Of a stretch of 64,000 nucleotides of DNA, positions 58,370 through 64,000 are shown in pieces. Below the pieces are notes generated by a model. The model made no database searches and was not told the DNA's origin. It saw only the letters and a program-made list of their open reading frames with translations. The stretch comes from Taxawa tesnikishii (nom. ined.) (taxonomy: Eukaryota > Ascomycota > Dothideomycetes > Dothideales): assembly GCA_030247885.1 (NCBI GenBank), contig JAPDRO010000002.1:1302001-1366000 (forward strand), given 5' to 3'. Numbering within the stretch: position 1 is the stretch's first letter; the number at the start of each line of letters is the position of its first letter. Both the position numbers and the translations under genes were made by a program.

Positions 58370-60457
58370 GAGCTCTGCTGGAATGAGTCTCTAACAGTTT
58401 GATATAAGGAACTTGGGCAAAGTCCGTGGGGGGGGCTCCGTGTTTATGTTTTTCTTTCCCACAAACGCGGAGTTCTCTAAACCGGTACCTGGACTAAGGA
58501 CTGCATCATGACAAGGATGAGGAGTTTAACCGAAGAGACACTTACTAAAGGTGGCAGGAGATCGAACAGAAAGCTTGTTTACCCACGGATGATCGGCCCA
58601 CGAGGATCTCCGCACTCAACCCCACATGTCGACAGTGTGATCGTTATCATGGGATTTCGTGAATGGACCCGCGGCATTTGTTCGACATTATATCCGGCAA
58701 ATCACGTGCGATGTGTAGCAATTGCTGGTCGGCTTATATGGACGACAGACGATAGGCGACACCGAGACCACCGGAGCGGACGCCCACCAATTTGCTACAA
58801 GTGGACGATAGAAGAAGTAGACATAGCATACCCTACCTTGGCCTACAGCGACGTACATGAACCCCATCTCAACAAGCGAAGCGTTGGTATGGCACACGAG
58901 TTCCGATGCTTGACCGTGACTGATGGGCATCGAATGGGACCTGGACGGCAACAAAGCAAAGACCGATTGAATGAAACGGAATAAACGTTTCTGGACCGGA
59001 GCATGCAGGCCATGAGATGCGCTCGAAAAGAGTTCGGTCGGTCGGCGAAGCAACAGTAAGTAGTCGTATCCGATACAGTATCTTTGACAAGGCTGTTCTG
59101 CCACAGGGGTATGTGTGTGGTCTTGCAACCCCATTGGTAAGAGTAACAACGAGGAGACGATCAAGGTCGTTTACTGAACGCCGAGGCGAGGGGTTGAACA
59201 CGAGGGAAATCCAACAACATGGCTAGCGCAAGCAACCCGGCATGACGGCGCGTCGCTGTTGCCCGGTGCTGCTCATTGATTGAGAGATGCGCAAGATGTT
59301 TTATAAGAGGTTCGGGTCGGAAGGCTTGGCGGTTCTGATGACGCGATTGGCGCAGCTGTGCAGACAGGCGTCTGTCTGTCAGCAAGATGAAAGAGGAAGA
59401 GGAAGAGGAAGAGAAGAGAAGAGAAACTGCGAAAGCGAAGATGGCGTGAGTGAGCGAGCAAGAAGGGAAAGGCCCAATTTTACCAGGAGACAGCGCGCTA
59501 GCGTTTCGTAAGCTTCGACCAATAAGACGAGCGGAAAGCTCCGCGGCTGCAGGAGCCTGCTGGAGCCTGCTGCAGCCTGCTGCGTCGATGATCGACAGCA
59601 GCGCGGCCGGACTTGCGCGACGTTGGTTATCTTTCGCTCATACTCACGCAACGCAGCTTGTGCCACCGAGTGCAAACGAACTGCAACACTGCCATCAGCG
59701 CATACAGGCTGGCCTTGTTCGCTGTTTTGGCAGGACGAGGCGCAGTCAAGCCCTTTGTCGCATTCGCCCGCTGCATCATGGCAGGTTTCGCTGGGCAGTC
59801 TGGCATGCGGCGACGCGTCTGTCGCTTGCCTCTGGAATTTTTCAGTTGGCCATGCTTATTGACAGCTCCTACAAAGTACGCTTGACCGTTTCTGTCACAG
59901 TCCGTGCGCCGTTTTCGAACAGCGCCCTCTCTCGCTCTCTCTCCCCTCAGGCCGTGACAGACCATGACACCCACGCACATATCCTTTTCGACAGCCACCC
60001 TCACCCGATAGCGATTCCTCCTCTCAGTGTTCGCCCTGGTTCGACTGCTGCTCTTGTCAATCGACAGTGACCCTCATCCTCTTTGCGCCCAGCCAGTAAC
60101 CTTGCGGTACGACTTCCTTGCTGCGTTTCCTGGTCGGCCCACAACCACTGCACACGTCCTGCTAGCCTATGGTCGTCCAGTAGGTCTTGCTTCGTGGTCG
60201 CAAGTGTACACAGACACGCTGGAGACACGTTTTGATAGGACTGGGTTGAGATTTTCGGTCCTGACTCCCGGTCGCAGAAGCCTCTTGCACCGCAAACCCT
60301 TCATAACAAAGAGTCACACCCCTCAAAGGACATACTCGGCTACCGTGCCTTCGACATAGTCCAACTGCGCTTGACAACTACCGTCATGCGCCACCGGGAA
60401 AGGAATTCTATCACCTAGATCCATACCACACAACCTTTGCATGACTGGCTGCGTAGT
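58370..60457. other. Gene-free region between the carboxylesterase and Set3-type genes
   Basis: 2.1 kb between divergent genes, so it carries both promoters. A purine-rich repeat lies at 59391-59425. Overlapping open frames on both strands near 59.4-60.2 kb are not protein-like; that part may be a long 5' leader of the Set3-type gene. Confidence 0.45.
59391..59425. repeat. (GGAAGA)n purine-rich repeat
   Basis: Three GGAAGA-type units followed by GAGAA units, all purine on the plus strand. Confidence 0.75.
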
Positions 60458-63400
60458 ATGACAGACGCCTCATTGCCAGTCACAACCTTTGCTGGTTATC
60501 AGCAACACCCTCTTTCTGCACCGCCCGTAACAAGCCTTCATCTCGGGCCATCCTTGTCGACGAGCGGCAGCGTGGACGTGGATGATGATGGCGAGATCAA
60601 CTGCATCTGCGCTTATCAGGAAGACGATGGAAGCACAATACAATGCGACATTTGCAACAAATGGCAGCACGTTATCTGCTACTATCCCAACGAAGCTGAC
60701 GTGCCTGGAGATAACGACAAGCACTACTGCATCGACTGCGATCCGGACCGTCACAACCTCGATGCGCGCAAGGCCACAGAACGTCAGAGAAGAGCTTTGA
60801 ACGAGCGTAGCGCGGCTATTGGACATCTTAAGCGGACAGCATCCAAAACCCACAAGAAAAGACAAAAGACGCGTCACTCTTGAACGGATTGTCCGGGGAC
60901 AGGCATACTCACTTGCATAGTCGAGATCGCAAGAGCGCCAGCCCAAGGGACCTACCTCCTCCGGCCAAGAAGCCTAAAACTAGCCATCGCGCGTCTGCTT
61001 CTGTCACTCATACACGCAAGCGCAACGGTACCGTCACTCACCATAGCTCATCTCGATCTCCTGATCCTCCCGTATCTCCTGGTCCTTCGATACCGTGGTA
61101 CACGGACGATTTTCGGCAAGCCTACGATGCCCTTCAATCTCATACCGAAACCGAAAGCAACCTTCTCAACAACATCGCCGTCACCAATTCGCTTTCGCTC
61201 TGGCTTGCCGACCCTGACGCTGTTATCAAAGAGACTGGTTGCCCACAATCTTCTATTTTCAAGAAATGGAATGGATCAATCGACGAGATACCGGGTAGAC
61301 CTGCGACATCCATTGCTTTGGGCCACGATGAGGGGCATCCGTACGAGACCAATCTGTACCCCACATGGGCCAGTCTTATTACGGAGGAGCAATTGGGGCC
61401 CGGAAGCTTCATCGGAGAACTCAAGGGTCACATAGGCTTCAAGGACGACTATCGGGAAGACCCCGACAACAGGTGGTTCACTTTACGACACCCTGAGCCG
61501 TTCGTCTTCTTTCACCAACAACTGCCTATTTACGTCGATGCTCGGCAAGAGGGCTCTATGTTCCGTTATGTCCGTCGGAGCTGCTCACCGAATGCCGAAC
61601 TGCAGACCATCATTACCGATCCGAATGAGTATCACTTCTGTTTTATGGCGACAAAGGAGATAATGCCTGGGGAAGAGGTTACCGTGCCCTGGCAGATACA
61701 TGACAGTGTCAAGGAGAAACTGGCCACGGCTATCAATGTCACATCAGGCACATTGGGCCAAGAGGCAAGGAATTATGTGTCGAACTGGGTATCGATAGTT
61801 CTCGCCAACTGCGGACCTTGTGCATGTGGTGGAGGAGATGGCTGCCTCATGAGGCGTTTCGACAATCGAGGCGGCCTAGCAGCGCCAGAAGCTGTATCCT
61901 CATCGATCAAGGCTTCGAAGCTGAGGAAGAAAAGATCGTTCCTCAAATCTCACCCATCGATATCAGCCATGCAAGCAACAGTCGTTCCGGTAGCGAAACC
62001 CGTAAACTGGATCGAGATGAGGACATGACTGACAGTCGCTCCGTCTCTGGATCGTGTCGCGGCGGCTCGGTCAGTCGAGACATCACACCGAACACTCATT
62101 ACTCTGCAAGCGCCGCCTTGCCTGAGATGTCGGAGCGCGAAAGGAAGAAGTTGATGCGAGAGGAGGAAATGTTTCGGAAGCAAGAAGCAGAAAGCGGTAG
62201 ACCGAAGAAGAAGCGCAATAGCGGGGATCAAATCTCAACACACCCAGCGTTACGACCTCTGTATGCATGGACCGTACCTGTCTTCGAGTAGCGCAAGCTA
62301 ACGCATGGCAACAGAAACAGCTGGGCCATCCCGCTAACACGCCGTCTTCCCTCAAATATGTCGACGCTGGGACTTATTCTCGGCCCTCAGGCCGTCCCGT
62401 GAACAGCCGACGTGGAACCAAAACTGGCTTAGCCACTAGCAGGTCTTTATCCAAGCCGTCTTCGACCACCTCCAGAACTCCTAAACCCTCTTATGTCGAT
62501 GCTGGCATACAGTGCGACATGGATGAAGTTGAGGCTGCCGGCAAGCCAGCGCCTATCCCTCGACCGCAACGGCGAGTAATTTCGGTTACGCAGAGACTGT
62601 TGCAGCGTTGCGCAACGAACAATTTCAAGAGAAAGGCCGAATCAGAAGACAGCTCAAAGCTGTCAGAGACAAAAGAGGATACGGCAATGGTCGACAACAG
62701 TGTGACGGTTTCACCAATGCCTGTCACGGCTCCTGAGTCTCCAAGAGTCGACGATCCTACCGACGTACCCATGGCAGATAACGAGGTTGCTAATAAGGAC
62801 GCCGTGCCTGTTGTGGCCGAGGTCTCTGTGGAAAAAACAGACACAGTCATGGGGAAGCTGACGCTGAATCCTCCATTGCAGCCACCACATCTCCAAGGAG
62901 TCGAAAGTCTTCTGTGTCACCACGCGGAGGCAGCCCAGTAGAGGCCGAGGCCGCACCCATCTCGTATCTGCCGGCAGAACCACCCGCTCCGCCGTGGCCA
63001 CAGAAGGCACTGTCGTCGGTACCAGTCAAAGAATCCACACCACCACCGACCACAGCTTCGCGTCAGCCTAAGCATCACCGCGTCAACTACCTGCACATGG
63101 AAATGCCGCCTCCTCCTCTCAATCCTTTCAACACCCAACCCTCCACCTCTGGTACTCCTCAAACCGCTGGCGCTGTCATTACTCCTTCGATCGCGCAAAG
63201 CCCACTGAGTCTTACGCCTGGCGCTCAACCATTTCTCTTCTCTCCCAACGTGCAAGCGGCTGTGGGTGGCCATGGTCCGGCAAGGAAGAAGATGAGTCTC
63301 AGCGACTACACCAAACGCAGCAAGGCTCGAGAGACCGAAGTCGGAAGGGAAGGCTCACCAGCCTCTACGTCCTCAGCTGTTGTCTCGTCGGCCTCAGCGG

Positions 63401-63483
63401 ATCAGGCATTGCAGGGCAGTGCAATCGAGTCGCCGAGACCGGCCAACTTGACCCCAGAGCCGACGTTGTCGGCAAACCCATGA
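60458..63483 (+). CDS. set3: Set3-type PHD-SET domain protein
   Basis: Likely scaffold of the Set3C histone deacetylase complex, which reads H3K4 methylation in the nucleus. A PHD finger is near residues 45-100 (CICAYQEDDGSTIQCDICNK, then WQHVICYY). A SET domain lies near 300-430 (FIGELKGHIGF; MFRYVRRSCSPNAELQ; ATKEIMPGEEVTVPW), then a Cys-rich post-SET-like CGPCACGGGDGC and a long disordered, Pro/Ser-rich tail. Set3-class SET domains are thought not to methylate. A 41-bp intron (62274-62314) has branch GCTAAC. Three sites each look one base short: the A run 60864-60867, the A run 61930-61933 and the G run 62851-62854. Restored length is 995 aa. The ATG at 60458 is the first in frame. Confidence 0.9.
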
Positions 63484-64000
63484 TTGTGCTCTTTTCTCTT
63501 TACTCTTTTCCTTTCATTCCTTGTTTTCTTCCTAACCCTTTGGTTATCTCTTTTAACAAGCGATGGCGCGTGGCGATTCTGGTGCTGGTGGGCGTTTACA
63601 TCTCCCTCTTACTCGCAAAGGATTATGCTTTCTGTAGGAAAGGGAGGTGTTTTCATGAAAAACATATGCCGCTTAAATGCAGGCATGAGGAACGCCAGGG
63701 ATGGAACGTGTGTGTCATATGTAGCGTAGGGAGGAGAACCGCTTCTTTATCCTGGGATAAGTGATGAGGAAAAACGAGGCGCAGCCGATATTAGTCGGCC
63801 TGCTGCCTGGAATGAAATGGAAAACGATGTGAAATGTCCAAACCATGCCGTGCAGTTGTGCAAATGAAGTGAACCGTCTTCTTTTGGCATATGACGTCTT
63901 TGGCCTTTTGTTGAATTCATGAGGTAGAGTATTCGAGGTGGTTAGGCGGCGGAGAAGTCGTCCGTAGCGTTTTCATGGCACAGGATATGTTACAGTATGT
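63484..64000. other. 3' region of the Set3-type gene and window edge
   Basis: 517 bp after the stop at 63481-63483. No gene is supported. Confidence 0.5.

Overview
The window is nuclear DNA of a filamentous ascomycete (Pezizomycotina; Dothideomycetes is my best guess, not proven). Reasons: introns mostly 46-95 bp with CTRAC-like branch points, a Zn2Cys6 regulator with the fungal middle homology region, Dal5-type transporters, a PRC2 subunit of the Suz12 family, and intron-bearing tRNA genes. About 22 protein genes and two tRNA genes are supported. Genes lie on both strands. No retroelement, virus-like element or CRISPR array was seen; the only mobile-element relic is a non-coding, 586-bp terminal-inverted-repeat element between the two tRNA genes.

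Layout. 0-14 kb: alpha-tubulin, a PGA1-like ER protein, a double F-box-like protein, a Suz12-type Polycomb protein ending in a PHD finger, a DUF255/thioredoxin-like protein and a secreted CAP (PR-1/Pry) protein. 14-18.4 kb: a 4.4-kb stretch with no gene I can support. 18-28 kb: a putative HTH protein, adenylate kinase, mitochondrial ClpX, glycogen branching enzyme and a small unknown gene. 28.7-38.7 kb: an FAD monooxygenase, a dihydropyrimidinase, a Dal5-type permease, a Zn2Cys6 regulator and a UPF0317/D-glutamate-cyclase-like protein. These sit as two divergent pairs plus a convergent gene, and I read them as a candidate catabolic cluster for a cyclic amide or N-heterocycle. 39-48 kb: Ddi1, a GNAT acetyltransferase, hexokinase and a P-loop kinase. 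48.5-54 kb: a second MFS transporter, a multi-pass membrane protein and a GH3 beta-glucosidase. 54.6-55.7 kb: tRNA-Pro, the inverted-repeat element and tRNA-Leu. 56-64 kb: a secreted type-B carboxylesterase and a Set3-type PHD-SET protein.

A property of the whole window matters to any reader. Fourteen genes, most of them conserved housekeeping genes, have their frame broken by one or a few single-base shifts. Nearly all lie in a short homopolymer, and nearly all look like one missing base. Restoring one base at each listed site gives complete coding lengths (450 aa for alpha-tubulin, 701 for branching enzyme, 736 for GH3, 995 for Set3). I read these as sequencing or assembly errors rather than pseudogenes. 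Exon coordinates were worked out by hand from splice signals, reading frame and family conservation.
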